This document shows positions 21,923 through 34,147 of a DNA stretch of 54,282 nucleotides, one piece after another (position 1 is the stretch's first letter; each line of letters begins with the position of its first letter). Under the pieces are notes generated by a model. The model searched no databases. It had not been told where the DNA came from and saw nothing but the letters and a program-made list of their open reading frames with translations. A program made the translations under genes and the position numbers. The stretch is from contig JAQYUZ010000068.1 of assembly GCA_033819885.1 (NCBI GenBank), positions 1-54,282 on the forward strand. Direction: 5' to 3'. This stretch comes from Microbotryomycetes sp. JL201. Taxonomy: Eukaryota > Basidiomycota > Microbotryomycetes.

Positions 21923-24900
21923 TCACTTTTTCTTCTTCTTTTTCTGACTGATAGTACTGCGTACACTCGACGATGAGCCAGCTGACGATGGCGAGCCCGA
22001 CATATTGCTGGCGTTTGTCGTGGCAACCTTCAACATTGGCAAAGGCTTGCTTGGACTCGTATCGGAAGCGTAGGCAGTCGAATGAGGAGCAAAGATCGGG
22101 ATAGGGTCAACTACTGATTTGTGCTCAACGATAGCAGGCATCGTGACGGCGTTGACAGCGTCGGTGATACTGCCAAGCGCCATTGATTGCTGTTGCTGTC
22201 GTCCAAGCGACAGCTCCAAGTCGTCAAAGTCATCATCGAACGGCAGCGCCTCGTGAGCAGCCACAGCGGGTGAAGCAATCGACATCTTTTCGGCCATATC
22301 CGTCATCAGGCCGTTGTCGATGCCCTCATCGTCAAGCTGTCCCCAAGGTTCGCTCTCACTTTCGGCTTCCTTCAGCTGCTGCACGCCGTCCATGTCGTCG
22401 ACACAACTGCTCCGCTCGCTGGTACCGGCGGTCGAGTCTGTACAACCTTCTTCTAGCATACGGTCCGCAAAGACGGCGTCTTCTTCAAACGACAAGCTGC
22501 TCGCAGTGTCTGCAGCAGAAGCAGCACTCAATCTCGCTCCACCGCCAAAGGCGCCGGACCGTTGATGCACGTGTCCTGCCCTGGCGCCAGCTACAGCGAT
22601 CGCTCGACTGCCAACTCGTCGCATGGTCGACATGCCTTGACTCAACCCAGCGTTAACGTTTGACGCGCGTATCGGAAGAGCGTCGCGCCATCTGGGCCCG
22701 CTCGACTTGCCAGGAACACCGTTCGGGAACCCAGCAGGTTGGATGCGACTTCCAGGCGAGCAAGACTGGTCCAAAACGGTCTGCATGGCGTATTTGATTG
22801 GTTGATCGAATGAAGAAGGCCCTTCGAACGGTGCTGACGCAGTGTAGCCAGAGGCTCGATCTTGAGCCGGAACCGAGTCAGTCTCACACCGACTCTGGCG
22901 GGCTTGCACCTCGGTCCTAACTTCGACAGGAACGAGCTTGACCTTGCGGTAGTCTCCGTCAGATGACGCCGATTTGCTGTGCTGACCGGCAATGGTGAAA
23001 AACGAGTACTGCCTGGACGAGTAGATTGAGCGAGGCAGTACCCGAGGCGATTTCGAACTCGTCTCAATCTCTGCCTGGGCAGAATAGCTGCGAGGGAAAA
23101 AAAAATTGAGCATTTTCCCAAATGTGCAAGATTCTGGTCGTTGTTCCTATTCAACTCACCGTTCCTGCCACTGCACTGTAGACGATGCTCGATTGAAACG
23201 ATGTTCCATCGTCTTCAGAGAGACTTGGACATTCTCAGCTTTAGGGCCGGCAGGCAGCTCCCATGAAGCCTTCATGACGCTCGAAGTTGTCCATTCTGTC
23301 TTTGATGGACTATCCATCGAGACCAGACCTCGATTCTTCATCAACTGAGTCAACCCAGAGACGGCGCTCGAGGCGATCCTGCCGACGTCGCCTTTCGAAG
23401 CAGCTTCCAAAGCGCCTTCAGCTGCCGAACCAGGAACCGGCAAGACTGTGAGCCGGACCAAGAGAGCATTCGATTGCCATGGCTGGAATATCAGTAGGTC
23501 CTGAAAATGGTATGTCGGAGACGTTCTCTGAGCGTGCTGCTTTTCTCTCGACATCGTCGAGGGTGACCAGGTGGGACGCAAACCATCTACGGCGCTCGTC
23601 AAAGTCTCTTGAGTTGGCACAAAAACAATTTGGGGTGGCGGCGACCCGACTTCGAGTTGCGCTGTTGAGCGTATTCGCGCGATCGTCGATAAAGCAACGG
23701 ACAGCGGCGGCAGTTCGGCATGATTGACGACCTTTGGGCCGAAATGATGCTCAAGGTCGAGCTTGCCGCCCGCAGGATGAAGCGGAAACACGTCTGTTCA
23801 CGTAGAGTCAGCTAGCCCAATACAAAGTTTCGAGAGCATGAACAAGCCGACTTGCGTAGCGTGCCTCTGCTCGTGCCGATGCTCACGAATTTCGAGTCGG
23901 GTGACCAAGTCGCGCTGACGGGTTTGGCATGCGACATTCCTCTGTTGAGCCTGTACCTGTGCCAGACAGACCCGATTCGGCTCCTTGATTCACAACTAGC
24001 CACAGGCCGTATTTCAAACACGTCAAAGGCTTGACCTGTTGCCGTCGCAGTGAGAAGCATTGTCGACGACGGCGCGAACGACAGCAAGCTGATCGGGTTC
24101 CGTGAAGCTCGAAAATGTGCAACAAGCTTCGGCTTGTTACGCGACGATCGCTTTTCACCATGCGATGCCGCCCAGTCGATATCGCTTAAGCTCTTCTGCA
24201 AGTCGATTACCGCAATGCTCCCGTCCCAAATTGAGGCTTTTGTTGACTCGCCACTACGCGCTGTGTCGGCGGCGAGCAACGTTCGTCGGTCCCAAGCAGT
24301 GGCGCCTGGGACAGGGGCCGACTTTGATATTGGCTGTGTCGCGTCAATCGCAGACTTGTGCGTCGGTTTGCTGGTTCTCTGTGCCCGAGACATCCAGTAC
24401 GAGCCGAGGTCACCAATCGCTTTGACACCGACTTTGACTCCTCCGCCTACGAAGCGCGCAACGTCTTGACCGAGGTGACTTTCTCCTTTGTCGAAAGCAT
24501 CCTCAAGCTCAAGCTCAGCTACGTCGGCTTCGAACATGCCCGATTGAGCAATGATGCCGGTGCCGGGTTTGGCCAGGTCACCATCGAATGAACGCGGTGC
24601 CTTGACCGGTGACGTAGTCGCATAAGCCAGCAGTCGTCCGCCAGAGCTGAGATCAAAGACGGGCGCGCCAGTGAACGGATGCGCAGCCAGATCGGTTACT
24701 GGCGAGCGCGGGAGAGGCGTCAGATCCGTGGCGTCAAATATGTGGAGTGCTCTCGGAAGAATTGTTGACACTATGAAATGGCTTCTGCTTGCTGCAACTC
24801 GACTGGAAGTGCCTGAAACGCGCAGGGTATGGACGATTTGGTGCTTTGTGAGCGAGTAGAAGACGACGTGCGAGTTGTCCTGCGAGGCGTTGCATGCCAA

Positions 24901-25666
24901 AGCCAACAGCGGTCTCGCATGTGTCCAAGAGTCTGATTGCTGTCTGCCGGGCTGTGGCAGGATTGCCGCGCCGATGACCCGGCCGAGTGCGCCTGCACTT
25001 ACTACGCCCGACGCGCACACCTCGTCGAGCGTCCGAAGCGAGACGAGTTCTTGCCATGTATCGAGCGCCGAACATTCCCAAATGGAGAACGTCGAAGGTT
25101 CGTGGCGTGCGACGAGCAGCACGCGTCGGCTGTTTGCAAGATGGATCGGAAAGCGGCGGTGCCGACAAGTGGGGCCCAAGCCGAGCGAGCGAGTCAGTGA
25201 CGTGAAGAGTAAAGCTCGCGCAGGCCTGTGGCACGGCAGAGCTCACGTTGTATGATCTGGAAGCTCGATGGTGTCCCATTTGCTCCAAGTGACGCCCTCG
25301 GCCGTCAACGGTGACGATGACGGAACCGGCTGATCTCGAGTCATGAAGGATTCATTGCCGCCAGACAATCCTTCGTTCTCCGGTGCGAGGTCAGAGGCAC
25401 CTATTGGATGTTCATTGTGCCCTCCTAGCCCACCGTCGTGACCAGATGACGCGTCGTGCCGTCGTGAGGGCCATGTTGACGCTGCCGGGGACCAAGCGGC
25501 CCACCGCGACGCAACCTTGTCGAGCGCAGACGGGTCTCTGCCAGCGCGCGACCGGGATCAGCTTGCTTCAAGCCCGTCACAGCTCCGTGCACACGTACCT
25601 GAGCAGCCTGGGCGAGACGAGGCGCGTCGAGGGCTGGTCGGCGTCAGCCTGCTCGGCGCGAGCCAT
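21923..25666 (-). CDS. BCAS3-like WD40 protein
   Basis: Large protein with an N-terminal WD40/beta-propeller region related to BCAS3, a PROPPIN-like protein that in animals works with PHAF1 at phagophores and in fungi is little studied. Start and first introns were rebuilt by hand: MARAEQADADQPSTRLVSPR, then an exon ending EGVTWSKWDTIELPDHTT, then RRVLLVARHEPSTFSIWE. Propeller-like parts include LLALACNASQDNSHVVFYSL, HIFDATDLTPLPRSP, GRLLAYATTSP, NPISLLSFAPSSTMLLTATA and VSATWSPDSKFVSIGTSRGT. The C-terminal third holds the conserved VFPLHPAGGKLDLEHHFGPK segment and then a long Ser/Asp-rich disordered region ending in a run of lysines. About 1,100 residues. The 5' untranslated region must lie between 25667 and the Snu66 gene. 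Confidence 0.85.
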
Positions 25667-26162
25667 TCGCGTGCACGGCCACCCGCCAAAGCGGGGCCTT
25701 AGTTACGCGCTAGCGGACTGTTGAGCCAATAAGCTCGAGTCGCGCGTGCGTCAATGACCTCGGAAGCAGTTGCTGTCGCGAAAGATAACGGCGCAGGCCG
25801 CGCACGGCGATCAATCAAACAGCCTCGGCCGCGTGTCGTTCGCAGTGTGCGCGCACGAGACCGCAAGAGCAATCACAGTCGAGCACGAAAGGACTGCGGT
25901 ACGCGAGGCGGGTTCAATAGGTTGGGCCACGGGCAACAAGCTCCGATTCTCTTGATCGTCCGCACGTGACCAGCTGCCACTACGCGTCACGCGTTCGCCA
26001 CTCCAGCTCGGCTGTCCGTAGATATCTTGCTCTTCCACCAACTCAAGCTCCTCAAATTCAGTAACGAGGATCAATGGCACGGCGCCGACACAGCTGGCAG
26101 TAACGTGCGCCTCCTGTCTCTCTTGACGCCACTTGTGAAACAACATGCGCTTACACCATTGC
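25667..26162. other. Intergenic region with an unassigned minus-strand open frame
   Basis: 496 bp between two minus-strand genes. A minus-strand frame open from 26185 to 25811 overlaps the last codons of SNU66 and includes ILVTEFEELELVEEQDIYGQ followed by PSWSGERVTRSGSW, which looks more like protein than noise. It has no recognised motif, and its tail (25811-25950) looks non-coding. It could be a small gene or 5' sequence of the BCAS3-like gene. Confidence 0.35.
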
Positions 26163-29000
26163 CTATCTTTTGCGGTTAGGAGCACCGTTCAGCTCATCTA
26201 CTGCCTTGCGCTTGACTTGCAGTGGAATCGTCATGCGGTCACCTCCGCCCCCGGCTGGACTGTCTGCCCGAGACGCAGGACTCGCCGAACCTGTACCGAC
26301 TGGCGACGCCTGTCCGATCGGCGCAAAGCCGACAGGTCGGAACCCAGCTCGCTTCGGAGGCGCACTGCTTGATTCCACCGCGGGACTCTCGCTTCTTGCT
26401 ACGGCCGTCCCAGGCGCATGGCTCTCGATAGGAATCGGTCGCATGGGAATGTCGTTAAACACTGGGTTCGAGGAAGATGCAGCGGCAGACGCAGATCCTT
26501 CTCGACCTCGAGTGTGCGTCAAAGACGCCTTGCCTTTGCCCTTGACGTCTTTCTTGCCATTCGACTTTGACAAGTTTTCAAGGGAAGCGTCTGGAATTGG
26601 CGCAGAACTGTTGAAGCGATGTCAGCTTGATAGAGTTCGTATGTGTGGGCTCAAATTCCCCTTCAGCTCACCCTTTGTTGCCGACAGACAAGACCATCGT
26701 TGCCGAACCAGTTCGCTCTGCACGAGCCTGAAAAGCAGCGGCAGTGCTCAAAGGCGTGTCGCCAGATGCCATGGCCAATGCCTTCTGCTCCGCCGCGATT
26801 TTGGCCAGTCGCTTCTCGGTCTTTTTGCTGCCGCTGTGCTTGCCGTGGAATTGGTGAGTGAGCTGCTTCCAGGCCTGCAAGACGATAGAGACCAACACAT
26901 CAGCCAAAGCACATTCAAGCAAGAGCGTCACTGTACACACCTCCTTGGCAGTCAATGCTCGACCAAATTCATCACGGTACTCGAGGTTGACGTTCGGCTT
27001 GTAATTCTTGAACGACTCGAGCGCCTCTTGCGCCTCTCGCTGGTCTCGCATCCTATTTTCATACTCGCGCTGAGCTTGATCCTTACTCGCGCCCGCTTGT
27101 CGGCTCGCGATCCGGTCGGCTTCCCTCTCTTCATCGCGTTGCCGCTTCTTCGCAAGCCACGCTTCACGCTCTTTTATAACGCGCTCGCGTTCAATCTCTT
27201 CCGGCGTACGAGGTTTGATCAAACCCTGGTGACGCAGCAACGACAACGTTGACGCTAGGCCTTTGCTTACGGTGGCTTCTGCCTGAGTTCCAAGTGCTGC
27301 ATCGTCGTCCTCAACCTTGGGCTTGACGTCAAGCTCCTCCTGAACGAGACCTTCTTCTTGCTCATCATCGTCGTCTTGCTCCATCGCGCTATCGTCTCGA
27401 GAAGTCACGAGTTCATCCAGCGGCACGTCCTCTTGCTCGCGCTTGATCATTGGCATGACAGACTCTGTGCCTTCCTCCTTCTTGACGACTACACCGTTCG
27501 TTTTTGGCGCAGGCGGTCGGGCCGCTGCCAGTTGAATATTGCGCACGAATTCGCTAGTGTCGTCCAACACGAGCACGTCTCTTCCGTCATTGTTGACCTC
27601 GACTCCTTCATCATCGCTTTCTTGCTTGACAGAAAAGCCGTTGTCAACGTCCATGCTGTCTTGCCTCTCGCGTGCGACGACGTTGGCTGCGGCTCGAGCC
27701 TTGATCTCTGCCACCCGCTTCTTATTGGCCTCTCGCCGTTGTCGAGCCAAAGACGCTTGGAGGTCGTCGTCATCGATCAAATTTGCGTCGTCTAGATTTT
27801 TCCGCTCGATTGCGATTTGCGGCGGAGCTGCAGCGCCATCAACATCCATCGCTGAAGGCTCAGCGTCTTCATCGACGACGGCGTCCTTTGCCCTCGTCGC
27901 CCTTTTCTTCTTCTTCTTGATCTTGAATCCCGCCTCGCCTTCTTGCAGGTAGTCTGTGTTGAAGGTTTCTACAGCAAGGAAGGCACGGTCAAGAGCTACC
28001 AATCCAAAAAGTGGATCTAGGCTCACTAGCGTAATGCATCGAAAGTTTGACTCGCTCCCTCTCTGCCGGACCCTCGGCAGCCGCGCGCCCGTTTGTCGAA
28101 TCTGATGATGCCTTTCCGCTTGGAACGGCCGCGCCAAGCCGAAAGCCTTCCTCCGGTTTGCCCATTATCTCTTCATCGTATTTTTTGAGCACGCTGCGCT
28201 GACCTCCGATGTTGGCAGGGTCAAATTCGTCATCATCGTAACCAGTGTACTGTCCTGCTTGACGACCTTTCTTCTTGAGTTCGACTGCCTCGGCTGCCTT
28301 TTTGCGCTCGCTGAGGTTAATGTTGTGTAGCTCGTCGTCTGCAGATACGATGTCAGTCTCGGACAGCTTGACAGTAGGAGCTACACGACGTACCTTGGTC
28401 ATCCAAGATGCGACTATCCTTGAGCGTCAAGATTGTGTCTTCGCCCTCGTCAAAGTCTTGCTCGCCGTGGGCGACTTTGATGCCAGCGAGGTCGTTCTCG
28501 TCATACTTTGGCACACCTTGCTCTTGGGCGAGTCGCTCTTGCTCTTCCAGTTCTTTTGCGCGCTTGGCCGCGAGCTCTTTTGCTTGCTTCTTCTGTCGCC
28601 TGACCCATGCTTTTGTGTCTGCGTCGTCTGCCAGGCCGGCGCCATCGTTCGTATCTGATCGGTCCGCCGCTCCGAGACCGACACCGACAAGCTTTTTTGC
28701 CCTCTCTTTCGTGTTGCGGGCCTTGTCGATCCTGGCTTTGAGTGCCGCCTGTTCGTGCTCGGCTCTTTCGGCTGCCCTCTGCTTTTCATAGTTTTCCTGT
28801 GCGAGGGCATCTTCGGTCTTTGCTGGTGCATCAGTCGACAACGGTTTCAAGCCAAGAGAGATGCGGATTTTGCTGCACAACAGCAAACGTGACCAGTCAG
28901 TACGCAACGCCTTGACAGCTGTGTCGACTGGCGGTGGCGGTACGCACTTTGTCTCTTCGATCGACAGTGATTCTTTCCATTGTGTTTTTTGGTCAGCCAT
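26163..29000 (-). CDS. SNU66: U4/U6.U5 tri-snRNP protein SART1/Snu66
   Basis: Core tri-snRNP component, needed for spliceosome activation; binds Hub1 through HIND motifs. The start MADQKTQWKESLSIEETNKV leads to VRISLGLKPL, the classic SART-1 opening and HIND-like element. Long charged helices follow (KAWVRRQKKQAKELAAKRAK, GVPKYDENDLAGIKVAHG), then the conserved LDDQADDELHNINLSERKK and QYTGYDDDEFD. Several acidic/Lys-rich segments lead to the C-terminal signature LRHQGLIKPRTPEEIERER, FKNYKPNVNLEYRDEFGR, LTHQFHGKHSGSKKTEKRL and MVLSVGNKG. A Ser/Pro-rich tail ending in PNRKR is an extension. Introns are short, with GT donors. It is divergent from SEY1. Confidence 0.95.
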
Positions 29001-29376
29001 GATGCGATGTGGTCCAGTATGATGGTGTGGTCTGATTTGTGACTTGGATCGTCGCCGAAAGGTCTGAGCGACAAAGGCCAAGCCAGTCCGTCGACGTCGA
29101 CAGTGATTCTGAATCAACTGACGAGCTAGTGCGATGCCCTGTGTGCCACTTGATTATGAACTCGCTCGTAGCGCAGTGTTGGTCGTCGTCGTCGTCGCCT
29201 TCTGTCCGAGATTTGCGCTCGATGGCTGGAGTAAGCTGAGCTTGTGTTTGGTTGTCTGGCCGTACGAAACCAAAGGGTGGGCGACGCAGTCGTGCAGCCG
29301 GTGGCTGGTGGTGGTAAAAGGGCAACAGGCGAGCGCCGCGAGGTTGGCTGCTGCTTGGCTTCTTGCGCGTCCAAGC
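29001..29376. promoter_or_regulatory. Divergent promoter region SNU66 / SEY1
   Basis: 376 bp between two start codons. It contains a short GTC trinucleotide run near 29185-29200. The plus-strand frame of SEY1 is open upstream of the chosen Met, so the promoter may be shorter on that side. Confidence 0.4.
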
Positions 29377-32300
29377 ATGAACCAGACGATCGACATTGCC
29401 AACGCGGCAGTGTCAAACCCGCCGGTCCAAGTCCAGGAAGCATTAGCTGGCGCCTCGCAGGATGCTCAGGACGCTGTTGAGCGTGCGCGTGCCGACCTGG
29501 TCACCGGCGCCGCGTCACCTGCAACTGGGCAACCCACCTCGCAAGCCACCCCAAGCTCGCCCTCTCTGCTTGAGAAGAGCCTCCAAGTCAGTGAGTTGCT
29601 TACAGTACGGTCTGTGCCGCGTACGCGCTCGGGCGTCATCGTCAAAGGGCTCGGCGCCGCATCAATCAATCAACAAAGATCGCACAGTGCAAATCGTGCG
29701 ACCGCACAGCATACGGCGCACGAGGAATATGCCTACAACAACCAACTGGGCAATGCAACCACGCTTCTGCGCGTCAGGAACCGATTGTCACGAGCCCCGA
29801 CGTGACTGCTCTCGCAGGCTCATCAGCAACGTCAAGCGAGCAGCACACAGCGCACCCGCGGGCAGAACCTGTCGCAGTGTCGGCATTTCTGCTCGGCACA
29901 CTGCTGCTGCAGATGCTTCATGCCCAATATCTCAATGCAACTTGATGAGCTTGCAGAGAGTCAGCGCACTGACCGCCGCGAAACCACTCCACAGTCGATG
30001 AGAACCAAAAGTTCACGTATGTTTGTGCAACCCGGGTGAATACAGAAAGAACGCCCCAGCTGAGCTCTCCGGCTTGCGGCCAGCTCGGCTCTTGATGAGC
30101 ACATGCAAGATTGGCAGCTCGCAGACAAGGGCTTTTCATACGATGTCGTGGCCGTATTTGGCTCTCAATCGACTGGAAAAAGTATGCAAACGTTCGTTCC
30201 AATACTCATGCATGCGCCTGTAACCTGACGCACTGCGTCTGGCTCCAGGCACACTTCTGAACAGACTCTTTGGCACGCGTTTCGACGTTATGAACGAGAC
30301 GGAGCGCAAGCAGACGACAAAAGGTGCACAGCGAATTGATTGACAGTGTCGTGCATCGACAACTGACGAGAATCGTCTTGCATCCAGGCATCTGGATGTC
30401 GAAAGGCAAAGATATGAATGTGCTCGTCATGGACGTCGAAGGCACCGACGGCCGTGAACGTGGAGAAGATCAAGTCAGCGAAATGACATGCTACATGTAG
30501 AGACACACTCTGACTTGATTTAAACAATGGTCCAGGATTTTGAGCGCAAATCCGCCCTGTTCTCGATGGCCGTGGCCGAAGTCCTCATCGTCAACATCTG
30601 GGAGCATCAAGTCGGACTCTACCAAGGCGCCAATATGGGTCTGCTCAAGACTGTGTTTGAAGTGAACTTGGCCTTGTTTCTTTCTGCCAAGCAAAAGGGC
30701 AAGGCGGCCGGCACGTAAGCGAGCACAATATTTGAAAAGAATCGAGACAGCTGACATTCACGAACGGCCGACTGCTAGCTCTCAAGACAAGACGCTCTTG
30801 TTGTTTGTCATCCGTGATCACATTGGCGCCACGCCTCTACAAAACTTGCAAAATACGTTGACGGCTGACCTCAATCGCCTATGGGACGGCTTGTCAAAGC
30901 CAGAAGGGCTCGAAGATTGCGTCATTACGACATTCTTTGATCTCGCGTTTGTCACCTTGCCACATAAACTGCTTCAACCTGAAAAATTCGAAGACGAAGT
31001 TGTGCAGTTGCGCAAACGGTTCAACGAGCCAAGCAGCGACGGATACGTATTTCAGCCAAAGTACCACAAACGCATCCCGGCAGATGGTATCTCGCAATAC
31101 ATGAGCACAATCTGGGTTTGTCCAAAGCCAGGAAGATGAATTTCAATCAACGACTAATCCGCTCGCTCCAGGACGCCGTTGTCTCGAACAAAGATTTGGA
31201 CTTGCCAACGCAGCAAGAATTGCTCGCACAATTTCGATGCGACGAGATTGCCGACGGGGCATTCAATACGTTACTTGAAGCATCCAAATCGTTCCCTGCT
31301 CCGACAGCACCTGGCCAGCTCGTTGCTGGCCTTGGTAAGACCATGGCCGCAGCTCGTCTGGCAGCCCTAGGTATGTCATGGTCATGCAAGAGCTTGACAG
31401 CGCTGACTGACGAGCATTACAACCATAGCCGTTTTCGACCAAGCGGCATCGCGTTATCACTCTGGCGTCTACCAACGCAAACGCTCCGAACTCTTGGCGA
31501 AACTGAATTCTACCTTGTCGCCCTTCTTCCTTACTCAGCTCAAGAATCTTCACAAGCTCGTTTTGAAAGATTTCAGGAAGCGGATCCAGGACGCTCTCAA
31601 GGTGGAAGGCTACGACTTTGCCAAGGTTGTTCAAGAAACGACGAAAAAGGCAGAGGACGACTTTGACAATGAGGCCAAGGAAGTGCTTCTCGACGAAACG
31701 AGCTGGAGTTCTGAAGAGGCAAAAGCTCAGCTTCGCGAGGACATGGTGGCCATCGCAGACTTGCTCAGGGTTGAAGAGACTAAGAAGATGGTCGCCGAAA
31801 TAGAAGTAAATGCGCTTCATGACCGAGGTGGCCTTCGTTGGCTGACGCGACCTGGTGTGGCAGCGGTCTATCAAGAAGCAAGTCGAAGATACTGTCGAGA
31901 TGAGTCTCAACTCGCCCGACGTCGAGATGTGGGACAAGGTTTTGAAGACGTTCAAGGCGGCCCTAGACACTGCAGAAAAGTCGTATCTGCGCAAAGCAAC
32001 GAGTGAGCTATAAGATTTGTCTGTCTTGAAGGGCGCCTGACTCATTCGACAAATCTGCAGGTTTCAATTGCACGAAAGAAGAGAACGAGGCCGCCTTGTC
32101 TCTACTACGTCGACGAGCATGGATGGCCCTGCGAGCCAAAATTGACGAGCAAACGACAGAGTCGAACCTGCTCGTCAAGCTTAAGCTGTTGTTTGAGGAG
32201 CGATTTCGCTACGATGATGATGGCGTGCCTCGAGTGTGGAAACCGACGGACGACATTGACGCCATCTTCAAAAGGACAAAAGAATCCGTGAGCGCCTTTG

Positions 32301-33054
32301 CTGGGAGCGAGACTTGCAAGCTCGTAGCTCACGTTGCCACTCACCCGTGCACGCAGGTCCTGGCTCTCATCCCACTTTACGCCAAGATTGAGCCTTTCGA
32401 TCCATCCAACGCCTTCAAGTTGCCGTCTTCTGTCACATCCGACACGACGACAGACTCTGCCGGTTTCGATTTCGACCAGTCGCTCGTCGTCTTGACAGAG
32501 CCCAAGTCGACCCAACTCGCATCCCGCTTCCGGCGCGAGGCCGACGCATACTACCTCGAGGCGAAGCGAAGTATGGTATCGAGTATATCCCAGATCCCAG
32601 TGTGGATGTATGGCGTGTTGGTCGTTCTCGGCTGGAACGAGTTTATCGCAGTCATTCGCAGCCCAATTTACTTTACATTTTTGCTGCTCTTGTCGGCTGG
32701 CGTGTACGTGCTGTACTCTATCAATATGGTACGTGTAGTCTGCGTGATTACCTGCCTGGATTACGAAGCTGACGGGTTTTGCACGGGTAGCTTGGTCCCG
32801 CTGTAGCTGTGGCTCGAAATGTGTCGAACGAGGTGATCAAAAGTGGACACGAGCAGCTCAGAAGTAAGCCAAAACTGCGAGGCAGTCATCTCGTCTCATC
32901 TCATGACCGTCTCTGTACAGCCTATTTTGTCAACCAAACTGCAGACGCCCATGCTGCCCGGCAGCACCGCGTCGCCGTGCCTGCCGAGGATATTGAATTG
33001 TCAGAGAAGAGACCGGCCCGGGAACAAGTTGTCAGTGACAAGAAGCTGCAATAG
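29377..33054 (+). CDS. SEY1: ER membrane-fusion GTPase Sey1 (RHD3/atlastin-like)
   Basis: Dynamin-like GTPase that fuses ER tubules. P-loop FGSQSTGK with [10 protein letters not shown] is split by an intron. Switch/G2 region [15 protein letters not shown]3 [19 protein letters not shown]4 FVIRDH, then a long helical stalk ([54 protein letters not shown]). Near the C terminus two hydrophobic segments form the membrane hairpin ([19 protein letters not shown] and [18 protein letters not shown]). These are followed by the cytosolic amphipathic tail ending [16 protein letters not shown]. The N terminus is longer than in yeast: about 70 Ala/Ser/Gln-rich residues precede the first conserved part. At least nine introns. 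Confidence 0.95.
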
Positions 33055-33136
33055 GCAACCCGAGTCACTTGTAATTCTAGATATATCTTTGTGGGTTTCT
33101 CGCTCTGAGAGCGCTCGCTGTTTCTATTACACAGTC

Positions 33137-34093
33137 TTAGTGCTGCAACTCTATTCGCTTGCCGGGTTGCCATTCTCGACAGACGCCGTCAATGTTTTCA
33201 TAGTATTTGAGTTTGATCAGCAAGGTCTTTGCCTCGTCAAGGTTTGGACTGCCATTATCAAACACGGTCGCGAGCTGCTCAAAAGCGGCTTTCATGTTGG
33301 CTGAAATGAATCGAGTCAATCAAAGGGTCACCAACTGAGATACGAAACCGCGCGGACGAGCTCGCTCACCTTGATTGGTTTCTCTGATGCTCGCGACATC
33401 CTGTTCCGTTTCGGCATCCTCGAGCGCTTCTCTTGTCTCCATGATTTCCATGAGCAGCTCAGGATCCGTCACGCCGTCTGCTTCGGCAATGTCGACTCCC
33501 GACAGTGTCAACTGTTTGGATGTGGGTGGCGTCAGTAAGCTAATTTATCGGACAGCACGGTCGAACACGGTCAAGACGTTCAATGCGGACAGGATACTGT
33601 CAAGCGGTACACTCACGAGATATTCCCCTCTACTTCTGCCTTCTGCCAACACCTTGTATGCGTCATTGACCTTCGCGCTCCACACTCTAGCCCACTGCTC
33701 CTTGTCTCCCTGACCCGAGAACAAGTCGGGATGGACTTTTTGTTGAAACTGCAGGAATCTCCGCTTCAATAAAGCCGTGTCGATCGAATATTGTTGCGGA
33801 ACGTCAAACAGGTCAAAAGATGACGTTGACAAAGGTGGAGGGGGCAGCAAGGCCGAGCATGTCGAACAAACTGGCGTGACTGCATTTGACAGAGGTGCTT
33901 TACATGTTGGGCACGTTGTAGACGGCGCGCGTTGTGTTGTTGCCGTCGTTGTTGTCGAGTTCGATCGGCGTTGCTGCTGTCCAGTCAAGCCGGCCTGCCC
34001 ATGTCGCAGAATGAGCGCGATTGGGCTGGTTGATCTGGTGCCTGGTCGTTGTGCTGCCCGAGCGATGGTATTGAGCAGTCTAGGCGAGGCCAT
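33137..34093 (-). CDS. JAC1: Mitochondrial Fe-S co-chaperone Jac1/HscB
   Basis: J-protein that delivers the Isu1 scaffold to its Hsp70 for Fe-S cluster transfer. N-terminal presequence [20 protein letters not shown] is basic and amphipathic. Then CPTCKAPL and CSTCSALL give a CxxC-CxxC zinc site like that of human HSCB and lacking in budding-yeast Jac1. The J domain reads [18 protein letters not shown] and [12 protein letters not shown] with the HPD tripeptide. The C-terminal Isu-binding helices include [20 protein letters not shown] and [17 protein letters not shown]. Introns lie after GEYL and after RETNQ. Its ATG is 54 bp from that of SDH5, head to head. Confidence 0.93.
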
Positions 34094-34147
34094 GACGTCG
34101 ATGACCAAAAGTCTCGCAGCTCGTTCGTCTCTCGCCACAACGCCGGA
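34094..34147. promoter_or_regulatory. Minimal bidirectional promoter JAC1 / SDH5
   Basis: Only 54 bp separate the two divergent start codons, so the promoters and 5' untranslated regions of the two genes must overlap each other or the coding regions. No consensus element is obvious within it. Confidence 0.5.

Noticed and set aside
24050-24469. Plus-strand open frame opposite the BCAS3-like gene
   Set aside because: It is antisense to a well-supported propeller segment and has a non-protein-like composition.
27358-27952. Plus-strand frames opposite SNU66
   Set aside because: Complement of acidic Snu66 segments (hydrophobic Val/Leu/Ser runs); no start or splice logic.
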